This document shows positions 40,387-49,546 of a stretch of 50,505 nucleotides of DNA, piece after piece. The stretch spans positions 1 to 50,505 of the forward strand of contig CAKSTB010000020.1 of the NCBI GenBank assembly GCA_934490165.1, in the 5' to 3' direction. The notes below the pieces were generated by a model. That model did not search any database, was not told the origin of the DNA, and saw only the letters and a list, made by a program, of their open reading frames with translations. A program made the position numbers and the translations under genes. Within the stretch, counting starts at the first letter, position 1; every line of letters starts with the position of its first letter. This DNA comes from an uncultured Ruminiclostridium sp. Lineage in GTDB: Bacteria; Bacillota; Clostridia; Oscillospirales; Ruminococcaceae.

Positions 40387-41231
40387 CAGAAAACAAAGTA
40401 AATACGTTCGGTATACTGGGACACCCTCTCGGTCATACCCTCTCGCCTCAGATACACACAAGGCTTTTTGAGCTATCGGGCGAGCAGGCGGAATATAAAA
40501 TTCTCGACACGCCCCCCGAAAAGCTGACAGACAGCTTTGATTACTTCAAAAGTCTTACAGGCTTCAACATTACAATTCCCTACAAGATAGATATAATAAA
40601 GATGTGCGACAAGCTTGACGACACCGCAAAGCGCTACAACAGCGTAAACTGCATAGCTAACGTAAACGGCGTTTCTACAGGCTACAACACCGACTGCACC
40701 GGCTTTACAAAGGCTGTCGGCGCAATGGGTATGACCCTTACAAACAAGGTTCTGCTTCTCGGTTGCGGCGGTGTCGGCAGAATGATGGCTATCGAAGCTG
40801 TCCGTGAGGGCGGCGAGCTGACTATAGCCGTAAGAGAGGCCGATGTTCCCGTAGCAACGGCTTTATGCGAAGAGATAAAGCAGACTTACAATAACGCAAA
40901 GGTAAGCCACTGCCTTTTGGCTGATGTAAAGGGCGACTTTGACCTTATGGTAAACGCTACTCCGGTAGGTATGTACCCCAACGTTGACGCAAGCCCGCTT
41001 ACACAGCAGGCGCTCGATAACATAACTCTTAACGGCTTCTTTGACGCTATCTACAACCCCCGCGAAACAAAGCTTATGAAGATGGTAAGCGACAAGGGCG
41101 TTACAAAGGTCAGCGGCGGTATGCAGATGCTCGTATGGCAGGCGGCTGTAGCGCACACAATATGGAGCGGCGCAGAATACACCGCCGAGCAGGTACAGGC
41201 TATCTCCGATGAAATGATGAGGCTTGTGTAA
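40383..41231 (+). CDS. aroE: Shikimate dehydrogenase
   Basis: This 282-residue enzyme reduces 3-dehydroshikimate with NADPH. It has FGILGHPLGHTLSP near the N-terminus (shikimate binding), NITIPYK with catalytic Lys68, NTDCTGF with Asp104 and the nucleotide loop LGCGGVG, then VNATPVGMYP. Start and stop codons overlap the PAP2 and aroK genes. With aroK it covers two consecutive steps of the shikimate pathway. Confidence 0.95.
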   Translation: MTENKVNTFGILGHPLGHTLSPQIHTRLFELSGEQAEYKILDTPPEKLTDSFDYFKSLTGFNITIPYKIDIIKMCDKLDDTAKRYNSVNCIANVNGVSTGYNTDCTGFTKAVGAMGMTLTNKVLLLGCGGVGRMMAIEAVREGGELTIAVREADVPVATALCEEIKQTYNNAKVSHCLLADVKGDFDLMVNATPVGMYPNVDASPLTQQALDNITLNGFFDAIYNPRETKLMKMVSDKGVTKVSGGMQMLVWQAAVAHTIWSGAEYTAEQVQAISDEMMRLV

Positions 41232-41755
41232 TGCGCCCCGTATATCTCTGCGGCTTTATGGGCTGCGGCAAAAGCCATATAGGAAGAATGCTCGCAAAAG
41301 AATGTACAGCCGTGTTCATCGATCTTGACAGGTACATAGTAAATAATCAGAAGATGACTATCCCCGAGATATTCGCTCAGAAGGGTGAGCCGTATTTCAG
41401 AGATCTTGAAGCGCAGTATATAAAGAACTTTAAGGGCAGGACGATAGTTGCCACAGGCGGCGGAGCGATCCTCCGTGACGAAACGGCGGAGTTTGCAAGA
41501 GAAAAGGGTATAGTAATATTCCTCAACGCAAGCTTTGACACCTGCTACACCCGCATATACGGCGACACCAACCGCCCGCTTGTAGTAAACAATACAGAAG
41601 AACAGCTCAAAGCAATATACGATACCCGCCTTCCGATATACAGGAAAAACAGCACCTACGAGGTAAACGCCAACACGTCCGACAGGATAATCGCAGGTGA
41701 AATTATGAAGCTCATAGAGCTTGACGCAAAGACGCACAAAAGGCTGAAAGGATAA
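41231..41755 (+). CDS. aroK: Shikimate kinase
   Basis: This 174-residue P-loop kinase phosphorylates shikimate. The Walker A motif is GFMGCGKS (residues 8-15), followed by FIDLDRYI, EPYFRDLE and VATGGGAILRD (substrate binding) and NRPL near the lid. It directly follows aroE with a one-base overlap. The metal-binding DxD motif and length are normal. Confidence 0.95.
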   Translation: MRPVYLCGFMGCGKSHIGRMLAKECTAVFIDLDRYIVNNQKMTIPEIFAQKGEPYFRDLEAQYIKNFKGRTIVATGGGAILRDETAEFAREKGIVIFLNASFDTCYTRIYGDTNRPLVVNNTEEQLKAIYDTRLPIYRKNSTYEVNANTSDRIIAGEIMKLIELDAKTHKRLKG

Positions 41756-41757
41756 AT

Positions 41758-42930
41758 ATGTACATTTATAACGCTGCTGTCTTTACTATGGCGGATAAAA
41801 ACTACGAAAACGGATTTATCCTTATAGAAAACGACAAAATAAAGGCTGTGGGCGATATGTCACAGCTAGAAAGCTTCACCCCCTCCGAGGGCGACATAGA
41901 TGCAAGGAGCAGAACCGTCTATCCCGGCTTTATAGACGCTCACTCGCACATAGGCGCATGGGAAGACGGACTTGCATTTGAGGGCGATGACGGAAACGAG
42001 GATACCGACCCCTCGACCCCTAATCTGCGCGCGATAGATATGATAAACCCGCTCGACCACTGCTTTGAAGAAGCGGCACAGGCGGGCGTTACCTCCGTAG
42101 TATGCGGAATGGGCAGTGCAAACCCCATCGGCGGCACATTCCTTGCCATGAAGACCGCTGGCTCAAAGAGGATTGACAAGAGAATTATAAAAAACCCTGT
42201 TGCGGTAAAATTCGCACTCGGCGAAAACCCCAAAAACGTATATAAGGATAAGGATACCGCTCCCGTTACCCGTATGGCTACCGCCGCGATAATCCGCGAA
42301 CAGCTCTACAAGGCAAAGCGCTATCTTGACGATATGATAGACTATGAAAGCTCGGTCGGTACGGACGATGAGGGCGACCGCCCCGAGTATGACGCAAAGT
42401 GCGAAGCGCTCATGCCGCTTTTAAAGCACGAAATACCCGCGCATTTTCACGCCCACAGAGCAGACGACATATTCACGGCGATAAGACTTGCCAAGGAGTT
42501 TGACATAGATTATGTCATTATCCACGCGACAGAGGGACACCTTATAGCAGACGAGCTTCTTGAGGACAAGACCCGCACGATAGTAGGACCTATAATCAGT
42601 GAGCGTTGCAAGCCCGAGCTTCGCAACCATACGATAGCAACGGCAGGCGTGCTGAATAAGGCAGGCGTACCGATGTGCATATGCACCGACCACCCCGTTG
42701 TACCCGAGCAGTATCTGCCGCTGTCGGCAGGACTTGCGGTAAGAGGCGGTCTTGACAGGGAAGAAGCGCTGAAAGCGATAACGATATACCCCGCACAGAT
42801 AACAGGTATAGCCGACAGGGTGGGCAGTATCGAGCCCGGCAAGGACGCAGATATAGTTATCTTTTCGGGAGATCCGCTGTCGGTATGCGACACACCCGAC
42901 ACGGTGATCATAAACGGCAAAGTAATATAA
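41758..42930 (+). CDS. Amidohydrolase-family protein (imidazolonepropionase-like)
   Basis: This 390-residue metal-dependent hydrolase has the metal-binding GFIDAHSHIGAWEDG (His62, His64), AHFHAHRADDI, IHATEGHLIADEL and CTDHPVVPEQYLPLSAGLAV, and the closing SIEPGKDADIVIFSGDPL. The architecture matches imidazolonepropionase-like or dipeptidase-like amidohydrolases acting on cyclic or linear amides. The substrate is unknown. It lies two bases after aroK and 16 before the fumarase gene in the same operon. Confidence 0.85.
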   Translation: MYIYNAAVFTMADKNYENGFILIENDKIKAVGDMSQLESFTPSEGDIDARSRTVYPGFIDAHSHIGAWEDGLAFEGDDGNEDTDPSTPNLRAIDMINPLDHCFEEAAQAGVTSVVCGMGSANPIGGTFLAMKTAGSKRIDKRIIKNPVAVKFALGENPKNVYKDKDTAPVTRMATAAIIREQLYKAKRYLDDMIDYESSVGTDDEGDRPEYDAKCEALMPLLKHEIPAHFHAHRADDIFTAIRLAKEFDIDYVIIHATEGHLIADELLEDKTRTIVGPIISERCKPELRNHTIATAGVLNKAGVPMCICTDHPVVPEQYLPLSAGLAVRGGLDREEALKAITIYPAQITGIADRVGSIEPGKDADIVIFSGDPLSVCDTPDTVIINGKVI

Positions 42931-42946
42931 ACGGAGGGAATATGTA

Positions 42947-43798
42947 ATGAGTGATATCCGCGAGATAAGCGTTGAGCTTGTTAAAAAGACAGTTGAAGAG
43001 CTTTGCGTAAAGGCAAACCTTTATCTGCCCGACGGTATGAAAGAGAAGATAAATTCATGTATCGGCTGTGAGAAAAGCCCGCTGTCAAAGCAGGTGCTCG
43101 GCGATATCGTAAGAAATATCGACTGCGCAAAAGAGCTTGAAGTACCGATATGTCAGGACACGGGAATGGCGATAATATTCCTTGAGGTCGGACAGAACGT
43201 GCATTTCACAGGCGGAGATCTCACAGACGCGATAAACGAGGGCGTTGCAAGCGGATATGTAAACGGCAAGCTTCGCTTATCGGTAGTCGAAGACCCGCTG
43301 GAGCGCAAAAACACAAACAACAACACCCCCGCAATAGTACATACAACTATCGTACCCGGCGACAAGGTGCATATCATGGTAGCCCCCAAGGGCTTCGGCA
43401 GTGAGAATATGAGTGCGCTTAAAATGTTCACCCCCTCCGCCACAAAAGACGATATCGTGAATTTTGTCGTTGACACAGTATCAAAGGCAGGAAGCAACCC
43501 ATGCCCGCCTATAACGGTAGGTGTCGGCATCGGCGGCGACTTTGAGCTGTCCGCCATACTTGCGAAAAAGGCGCTCTGCCGCGACCTGAAAGTCAGAAAT
43601 CCAAAACCGCTTTACGCCGATATGGAGAGCGAAATGCTCGAAAGGATAAACAAGCTCGGTATAGGTCCGCAGGGCTTCGGCGGTACGGTGACTGCGCTGT
43701 ATGTAAATATCGAACAGCATCCTACACACATTGCGGGACTTCCCGTTGCGGTAAATATAGGCTGTCACGTTACACGTCATGCCGAGGCTGAGCTGTAA
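42947..43798 (+). CDS. Class I fumarate hydratase (L(+)-tartrate dehydratase type), alpha subunit
   Basis: This 283-residue protein matches the alpha subunit of two-subunit iron-sulfur fumarases: ICQDTGMAIIFLEVGQ with a cluster Cys, GSNPCPPITVGVGIGG with the second and NIGCHVTRHAEAEL with the third. It would hydrate fumarate to malate. GGAGGG precedes the ATG. The beta subunit gene that normally follows is absent; the next gene, overlapping by one base, encodes a transglutaminase-like protein. The beta subunit must be encoded elsewhere, or this subunit acts otherwise. Confidence 0.88.
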   Translation: MSDIREISVELVKKTVEELCVKANLYLPDGMKEKINSCIGCEKSPLSKQVLGDIVRNIDCAKELEVPICQDTGMAIIFLEVGQNVHFTGGDLTDAINEGVASGYVNGKLRLSVVEDPLERKNTNNNTPAIVHTTIVPGDKVHIMVAPKGFGSENMSALKMFTPSATKDDIVNFVVDTVSKAGSNPCPPITVGVGIGGDFELSAILAKKALCRDLKVRNPKPLYADMESEMLERINKLGIGPQGFGGTVTALYVNIEQHPTHIAGLPVAVNIGCHVTRHAEAEL

Positions 43799-45009
43799 TG
43801 GGCAAGGGTAAGGTCATAGGCACGGTAACGGCGGCAATAGCGATCCCCGCGGCAGTAGTTGTCGGCGCAATATACATTCTGCCGATGCTCGGCATATCGT
43901 CAAGCAACACGCTGTATTACTTCGGCAACGACACGTCAATTTCCGCAGACGGCACAATATCGCTCGGAAAAGAAGAAGTACTCGACTACAGCTCAAAATA
44001 CTCCGATACAATGTCGGGATATTTCAAATCACAGCTTGACGAGAACGAAACGTATATCTACAACGCGTTTATGTACGCAAGCGAAAACGGCTACAGCGAC
44101 ATATTCCTGCCTGAAGAAGTATTCGATAACGGCAGTTACGACAGATTACAGGAGCTTGAATATGTAATTACGTTTTTAAGCTGTGACAGCCCGTTTGTGG
44201 CGCACAATTACACAATAAACAACAAACTGGTCGGAAACATCGAGCAGTTGGCAGGAAAAAACTATCACCACATACAGCTTGAAACGCTCGGCGAGGAATA
44301 TCTTTCCCGCCGTGAAGCGGCTTACGAAAAGGCAAAATCGGTAATAGCGTCAATTCCATCCGACTGCGATACACAAAAGCAGAAAGCGCAGTATCTGTAT
44401 AATTACGTTGCGGAAAACTCTGTATATGTTACCGATGGCTACAGCACCAAAAATGTTCCGGTAGCGGACTTACTTATTGACGGCAAGGCGATATGTGACG
44501 GATACGCGGATACGGTCACTATGCTTTTCAATATGGCAGGGATAGACTCCGCATCGGCAAACGGCGTAAATAAAAACAAAAACGAGGGACACACCGTAAA
44601 CTTTGCAAAGCTTGACGGCGAATATTACTACTTTGACGCAAGCGCAGACAGCATAATAAACGAAAAGGGCTTCACGCCTGCTTTCTATTTCGGTATGTCG
44701 TGGACAGAAGCTTCCGACAGCTTTACCTTTGCCGACGCATTTGCAAACAGATGCCCGAGATCTGAAAACAGCTTGCTTACGGACAGCATAGACATTGTTA
44801 TAAGCGACAATTCCGACACAACGACAGAAAAAGCGGCAGAGCTTTTGAAGTCGGGCGAAGATACAGGTATAATCGCAAGGTTTGACGAAAGTATCACTGA
44901 CGAAGAACGTAAAAGCATAACAAGCGACATCGCAGGAAAGGTCGGAGAGCAGCTCACATCTCTAGCCGCGTCAAACAGGCTGTACGGTATAAAGATCTAT
45001 AAGGAATGA
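43798..45009 (+). CDS. Membrane-anchored transglutaminase-like protein
   Basis: This 403-residue protein starts with a membrane helix (about residues 7-30) and contains a transglutaminase core in its middle: AICDGYADTVTMLF with Cys233, GHTVNFAKLDGEYYYFDAS with His265 and Asp280. The Cys-His-Asp triad is intact, so protease-like or crosslinking activity outside the membrane is possible. A C-terminal part of about 100 residues (after 320) is of unknown fold. The gene overlaps the fumarase gene by one base. Confidence 0.85.
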   Translation: MGKGKVIGTVTAAIAIPAAVVVGAIYILPMLGISSSNTLYYFGNDTSISADGTISLGKEEVLDYSSKYSDTMSGYFKSQLDENETYIYNAFMYASENGYSDIFLPEEVFDNGSYDRLQELEYVITFLSCDSPFVAHNYTINNKLVGNIEQLAGKNYHHIQLETLGEEYLSRREAAYEKAKSVIASIPSDCDTQKQKAQYLYNYVAENSVYVTDGYSTKNVPVADLLIDGKAICDGYADTVTMLFNMAGIDSASANGVNKNKNEGHTVNFAKLDGEYYYFDASADSIINEKGFTPAFYFGMSWTEASDSFTFADAFANRCPRSENSLLTDSIDIVISDNSDTTTEKAAELLKSGEDTGIIARFDESITDEERKSITSDIAGKVGEQLTSLAASNRLYGIKIYKE

Positions 45010-45015
45010 TTTTTG

Positions 45016-45522
45016 ATGGAACTGAATATAGTACTCGTTGAGCCGCAGATACCGCAGAACACGGGCAACATAGCCCGCACCTGCGCGGTTACAGGCGCAA
45101 GACTGCATATAGTAAAGCCTATGGGCTTTCAGGTAGATGATAAAAAGCTGAAGCATGCAGGCCTTGACTACTGGCATTATCTCGACATAACCTATTATGA
45201 CGGGCTCGACGACTTTTTTGAAAAGAATAAAGACGGTGAATTTTTCTATTTCACCACCAAGGGCAGAAACACCTACTGCGATGCGCAGTATAAGGATAAA
45301 ACATATATAGTGTTCGGCAGAGAAGACAAGGGACTGCCCGAGGAGCTGTTATTCCATAACAAACAGCACTGCGTGCGCATACCTATGGCAAACGAAATGA
45401 GAAGCCTCAACCTCTCGAACAGCGTAGCCATAGGCGCATACGAGGTTCTTCGGCAGTGGAACTTCCCCGAGCTACAGAATTACGGCTCGCTTACAAAATA
45501 CGACTGGAGCAAAGCCGAATAA
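45016..45522 (+). CDS. trmL: tRNA (cytidine/uridine-34-2'-O)-methyltransferase
   Basis: This 168-residue SPOUT-fold protein methylates the wobble ribose of certain leucine tRNAs. It shows NIVLVEPQIPQNTGNIARTC, LHIVKPMGF, YIVFGREDKGLPEELL, CVRIPMANEMRSLNLSNSVAI and ends normally. The start is set at the ATG (AAGGAATG lies upstream); an in-frame TTG one codon earlier is also possible. It follows the transglutaminase stop by six bases. Confidence 0.93.
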   Translation: MELNIVLVEPQIPQNTGNIARTCAVTGARLHIVKPMGFQVDDKKLKHAGLDYWHYLDITYYDGLDDFFEKNKDGEFFYFTTKGRNTYCDAQYKDKTYIVFGREDKGLPEELLFHNKQHCVRIPMANEMRSLNLSNSVAIGAYEVLRQWNFPELQNYGSLTKYDWSKAE

Positions 45523-45560
45523 ACACGAGATCAAAAGAATGACCGAAAGGAAACAAAACG

Positions 45561-46430
45561 ATGAAAGTAAAACTTATCACCGACAGCGCAAGCGACATCA
45601 CCCCCGAGGACGAAAAGCTGTACGACATTGACGTAATGCCGTTTGAGATAACCCTCGGCAACGAGAGCCTCAGAGAGCGTGTAGACTTTACCGCCCCCGA
45701 GTTTCTCGATATGATAGACAAGTCGGAATATCTCCCCAAGACCGCACAGATAACCTCTCTGCGCTTTGAGGAAAAGTTCGAGCATTATTTCAACGAGGGC
45801 TACGATGCCCTTATCGTGGTGCTTATAAACTCGACAGGCTCAAAGACATATGAAAATGCGCTTCTCGCAAAGAAAAACCTGCTTGACGAGCACCCCGAGA
45901 TGGCGAAAATGCGCATAGAGATACTCGACAGCCACTGCTACTCTCTCGGATACGGTTACCCTGTCGTAGAGTCTGCAAAGAAGCTTTTAGCGGGTCAGAG
46001 TGTCGATAACGTTGTCGCATATCTTACCGATATGTTCAACAACTGCGAAATTTACATTATAGGCTTTAACCTCCGCCATATGAAGAAGTCAGGCAGAATA
46101 AATGCCGCAGCCGCTTTCTTAGGCGAGCTTATGGGGCTTAAACCGCTGATCTCCCTTATTGACGGCGAGAGCGAAGTAGTAAAGAAGAGCCGCGGCGAAA
46201 AGAACGCCATAGCCGATGCCGTTCAGTATATTGCAGGCAGAGCAATTCCCGAAACTCCGTGGGAGATACTGCGCACAAGCGTAACAAGCCTTGAGGACGA
46301 ATTTATAAAGCAGTACACCGCAAAGGTCGGCAGACCTCCCGAGATGCAGAGCATAGCCGGCGCGGCTGTTGCCAGCAACACAGGCCCTTATATAATAGGT
46401 GTTATTATAAGAGGTAACGCAAGAAGATAA
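45561..46430 (+). CDS. DegV-family fatty-acid-binding protein
   Basis: This 289-residue protein has the DegV start KLITDSASDITPEDEKLYDI, then VDFTAPEFLDMIDKS, INSTGSKTYENALLAKK and HCYSLGYGYPV, with FNLRHMKKSGRI further on. DegV/FakB proteins bind a fatty acid for phosphorylation by FakA, linking imported fatty acids to phospholipid synthesis. No fakA gene is adjacent. AAAGGAAAC precedes the ATG. It is the last gene of the fabD-led operon, before a terminator. Confidence 0.93.
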   Translation: MKVKLITDSASDITPEDEKLYDIDVMPFEITLGNESLRERVDFTAPEFLDMIDKSEYLPKTAQITSLRFEEKFEHYFNEGYDALIVVLINSTGSKTYENALLAKKNLLDEHPEMAKMRIEILDSHCYSLGYGYPVVESAKKLLAGQSVDNVVAYLTDMFNNCEIYIIGFNLRHMKKSGRINAAAAFLGELMGLKPLISLIDGESEVVKKSRGEKNAIADAVQYIAGRAIPETPWEILRTSVTSLEDEFIKQYTAKVGRPPEMQSIAGAAVASNTGPYIIGVIIRGNARR

Positions 46431-46442
46431 CAGGATAAATAA

Positions 46443-46482
46443 AGAGATACCGGAAAAACACGGTATCTCTTTTTGTTTTTTC
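46443..46482 (+). terminator. Terminator of the fabD-aroE-degV operon
   Basis: AGAGATAC and GTATCTCT (46443-46450 and 46463-46470), extended by CG pairs, are followed by TTTTTGTTTTTT. Confidence 0.93.
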
Positions 46483-46509
46483 ATAAATATCTATAGCCGC
46501 TATGGCTAC

Positions 46510-46880
46510 AGTGCCAAGCACTAATTCCCGGCTTCCTTGTGTAAAGGGAGCCAAGAGTTATAGTTCTTCGCCTGCACTTTTAACAAATGACTACATCGCA
46601 CCGCTTTCTGATAGAAGCACCACCTGCCCACTTGCACTAATTCTTGGCTCCCTTGCCAAAGGTGAGCTTCTGTTGCTGAGTCAAGCTCAGCCAACTATTG
46701 AGGGATCGCTCGCACCGAACCTTTCCGTTTACACAAACACTTCCGCTAACAATCCCTCAGTCACAGTGACGAAAAGCTCAGTTCTATATCAACACATCTT
46801 TAACCTGAAATTAAAAGCAATACCGAAAATGTTGCACCGCACTGTGACAGCTCCCTTTACACAAGGGAGCCAAGTGTGAT
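46510..46880. repeat. Cluster of short palindromic repeats, family F
   Basis: Several variants of a hairpin of the type CTCCCTT...AAGGGAG occur: CTTCCTTGTGTAAAGGGAG near 46532, GGCTCCCTTGCCAAAGGTGAGC near 46646, and GCTCCCTTTACACAAGGGAGC near 46850, the last followed by CAAGTGTGATAC. That tail is shared with the repeat at 90-135. No transposase or supported ORF is present. Confidence 0.6.
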
Positions 46881-47084
46881 ACTTCTGTTTGTTATGTTGT
46901 GTATCGCCTAAAGCCTCTATAAAACTCAACGCCAATCAAAAAAGCACAACACGTTTTTCTCGCCGCACTAACGCCTAACCATTCACCAACTTTATAACCT
47001 GTCAACTATCAACCGTACCCGACAACTACTATTATATAAGTTTCTTTCAAATCGCTTTCTGTAATCACTAAAAAATTATATCCC
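46881..47084. other. Intergenic spacer
   Basis: This is AT-rich, non-coding sequence between repeat cluster F and the pyruvate kinase terminator. I see nothing else in it. Confidence 0.5.
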
Positions 47085-47130
47085 CCACACAAAAAAGGAT
47101 ACCGCAAACCTAACCAATTTGCAGTATCCT
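47085..47130 (-). terminator. Terminator of pyruvate kinase
   Basis: AGGATAC-C-GCAAA and TTTGC-A-GTATCCT (47096-47108 and 47118-47130) pair with one mismatch; the minus strand continues TTTTTTGTGTGG. Confidence 0.75.
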
Positions 47131-47159
47131 CTTATTATATCTGAATACGCTGTAGCACA

Positions 47160-47265
47160 TTGCTACCGCCGGTAACGGAGGTTACACAACCCGCCAACTC
47201 TCAGAACGGCGAAATTACAGTGGCTTTCAGCCACACGGCGAATTTGCCGCGGCTCTCAGCCGCCA
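47160..47265. repeat. Dispersed repeat, family C copy 3
   Basis: This copy (TACCGCCGGTAACGGAG, CCGCCAACTCTCAGAACGGC, GTGGCTTTCAGCCAC, ACGGCGAATTTGCCG) lies between the pyruvate kinase stop and its terminator, so it is transcribed with that gene. It matches 23402-23512 in reverse complement. Confidence 0.75.
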
Positions 47266-49026
47266 CTAGTTGTTAGAAGAGCAGATAAGACCCTTTTCCG
47301 CGTCTAACGTAACCGTTACACCGCTCTTTAAAATATTAGAAGCGTTCTCCGCACCGTAGATCACAGGTATATCAAGCGCCTGACCTACAACAGCCGCATG
47401 ACAATCGGGATTTGTATCCTCTACCACAATACCTGCCGCGCTCTTCAGTACCGCCATTATATTGTTGCTTGTCTTCGGGATAACCAGTATGTCACCGGAA
47501 TGACAGAGCTTTATAGCGTCCTCCTCGTTCTTGCATACGCATACAGGCGCAGTCACCGCCTTAGCCGTCGCACCCTTGCCTTTAAGCAGAACGTCACCCA
47601 CAATATGGACCTTCATCATATTTGTAGTACCCGATACGCCGAGCGGAAGTCCCGCGGTAATTACTATAAGATCGCCGTCCTTTAAAAGTCCCTCTTCCAT
47701 AGCTCTTGTGACCGCATGATCAAACAGTGAATCACTGTCGCTCATCTCCTCGGACTTTATCGGGATAACGCCCCATGAGAGATTAAGCTGGCGCTGTGCT
47801 CTCTCGCTTGTGGTAGCCGCGATTATAGGGCAGGTAGGACGGAACTTTGATAAAGTTCTTGCTGTACGTCCTCCCTTTGTTACTGTAAGTATAGCGGTAG
47901 CACCGAGGTCTATCGATGTCGTAACTGTTGCGTGCGCTATAGCGTTTGTTACGTTCGGCACACCCTCGTTTTCTCTTGTGAAGAAGCGCTTGCGGTAATC
48001 TATATCCTGCTCGGTCTTCACTGCGATAGCCTTCATAGTCTTTACAGAGTCAATGGGATATGCACCTGCGGCGGTTTCTCCTGAAAGCATTATCGCGCTT
48101 GTGCCGTCATATATGGCGTTTGCTACGTCTGTTGTTTCCGCTCTTGTCGGGCGGGGATTTTTTATCATCGAGTCAAGCATCTGGGTAGCTGTTATTACCT
48201 GCTTGCCCGCGTTGTAGCCCTTGTGGATAAGCTCCTTCTGAATTCTCGGTATCTCAACGAACGGTATCTCAACGCCCATATCGCCTCTTGCAACCATTAT
48301 GCCGTCGGCAACACGCAGAATGTCGTCAATATTATCAACGCCGTCCTGGTTCTCGATCTTTGCGATTATGCTTATATCCTTGCCGCCGTTCTCGTCAAGC
48401 AGCTTTCTTATCTGGATAATATCCTCATCGCGCGTTACAAAGCTTGCGGCTACTATGTCAAAGCCTGTCTTTATACCGAACAGCAGATCGCTCTTGTCAC
48501 GCTCGCTGAGGTACGGCATAGAAAGATGTATACCGGGGAAGTTACAGCTCTTGTTGGGCTTCAATGTACCGCCGTGGATAACCTTACAACGGATATCGTC
48601 GCCGCTTTCCTTGCGGTCGATCTCCGTGACCTTAAGCTCAAGAAGTCCGTCATCTATAAGTATAGTTACACCCGTTTCAATATCGCTTGCAAGATTGGGA
48701 TAATTGATAGCGGCTCTCTTTTCGTCACCTACAACGTCCTCTGTCGTGAGTGTATATTCACTGCCTGTCTTAAGCTCAACAGGCTTGTCGTTCTTGAAGC
48801 TCTTTATCCTGACCTCAGGACCTTTTGTATCAAGAATTGCCGGGATCGGAAGTCCCAGCTCCTTCCTTATTCTTTCGACCTGCTCATAACGCTTTTTATG
48901 ATCCTCGTGCGTACCGTGCGAAAAATTGAAGCGGGCACAATCCATACCGCTCTTTATAAGCTCACGCAGTACATTGTCGTCATCTGTTGCAGGACCTAAG
49001 GTGCATACTATCTTTGTCTTTTTCAT
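47266..49026 (-). CDS. pyk: Pyruvate kinase with C-terminal PEP-utiliser domain
   Basis: This 586-residue enzyme makes pyruvate and ATP from phosphoenolpyruvate and ADP. The start KKTKIVCTLGPATDD, ARFNFSHG, DTKGPEVR, IAKIENQDGVDNID, MVARGDMGVEIP and TQMLDSMIKNPRPTRAE are family landmarks. After the usual end near residue 475 comes an extra swivel domain (about 480-586, with GIVVEDTNPDCHAAVVG), as in Bacillus-type enzymes. The ATG is chosen because AGAAAGGA precedes it; an upstream in-frame ATG has no site. Confidence 0.95.
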   Translation of the reverse strand: MKKTKIVCTLGPATDDDNVLRELIKSGMDCARFNFSHGTHEDHKKRYEQVERIRKELGLPIPAILDTKGPEVRIKSFKNDKPVELKTGSEYTLTTEDVVGDEKRAAINYPNLASDIETGVTILIDDGLLELKVTEIDRKESGDDIRCKVIHGGTLKPNKSCNFPGIHLSMPYLSERDKSDLLFGIKTGFDIVAASFVTRDEDIIQIRKLLDENGGKDISIIAKIENQDGVDNIDDILRVADGIMVARGDMGVEIPFVEIPRIQKELIHKGYNAGKQVITATQMLDSMIKNPRPTRAETTDVANAIYDGTSAIMLSGETAAGAYPIDSVKTMKAIAVKTEQDIDYRKRFFTRENEGVPNVTNAIAHATVTTSIDLGATAILTVTKGGRTARTLSKFRPTCPIIAATTSERAQRQLNLSWGVIPIKSEEMSDSDSLFDHAVTRAMEEGLLKDGDLIVITAGLPLGVSGTTNMMKVHIVGDVLLKGKGATAKAVTAPVCVCKNEEDAIKLCHSGDILVIPKTSNNIMAVLKSAAGIVVEDTNPDCHAAVVGQALDIPVIYGAENASNILKSGVTVTLDAEKGLICSSNN

Positions 49027-49206
49027 AAAAATCCTTTCTTTACTGTAAATTCGTCTTTGCCGGATATACCTATTCATATATACCGCCCGTCTGTCGTTTT
49101 ACTTTTTCGGAACGGTCATTATAAGTATAACATTTTTTGCCTTTGATAGCAACAGAAAAAGCGCACACAGTGACAATTTTACATGAACTTTACAAAAGCC
49201 GCTAGA

Positions 49207-49473
49207 TCATATCACCCCGGTCAGAAAAAGCACCGCCGACACTATCCCCGCGCCGGCTGTTCCTATAAGCGCACCTATTATAAAAAAAAATTTACTTTTT
49301 TGCCCCCGTTTTTCCCGCCTTTCAAGGCTGATACCGTTAAGATATATCTGCGCCTGATTTCCGAGCTTACTGCTGCACGACATCTCGGGGCGGACGTAAA
49401 AAATCGCCTTTTCGAAATATTCGTTCTCTGTGTTATTTATCTCGAGTACCAGTTTATTCACTGCTTTTACCAA
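49207..49473 (-). CDS. Small membrane protein of unknown function
   Basis: This roughly 88-residue protein has a hydrophilic N-terminal part (EINNTENEYFEKAIFYVRPEM), a basic stretch (LERREKRGQKSK) and one C-terminal transmembrane helix (FFFIIGALIGTAGAGIVSAVLFL). The start is taken as TTG eight bases after AAGGAG; a GTG directly after that site is too close. The tail-anchored layout suggests a membrane partner protein. No family is recognised. Confidence 0.55.
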   Translation of the reverse strand: MVKAVNKLVLEINNTENEYFEKAIFYVRPEMSCSSKLGNQAQIYLNGISLERREKRGQKSKFFFIIGALIGTAGAGIVSAVLFLTGVI

Positions 49474-49546
49474 TTTGCACACTCCTTCTTTTAAACTTTT
49501 GCAGATTACAAAGTGTATTATAGGAAAATTATGTATAATTATACGC

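Noticed and set aside
46502..46879. A 125-codon open frame over the repeat cluster at 46.5-46.9 kb
   Set aside because: It is made of repeat hairpins, has no ribosome site and its translation has low-complexity composition. It is better explained as non-coding repeats.
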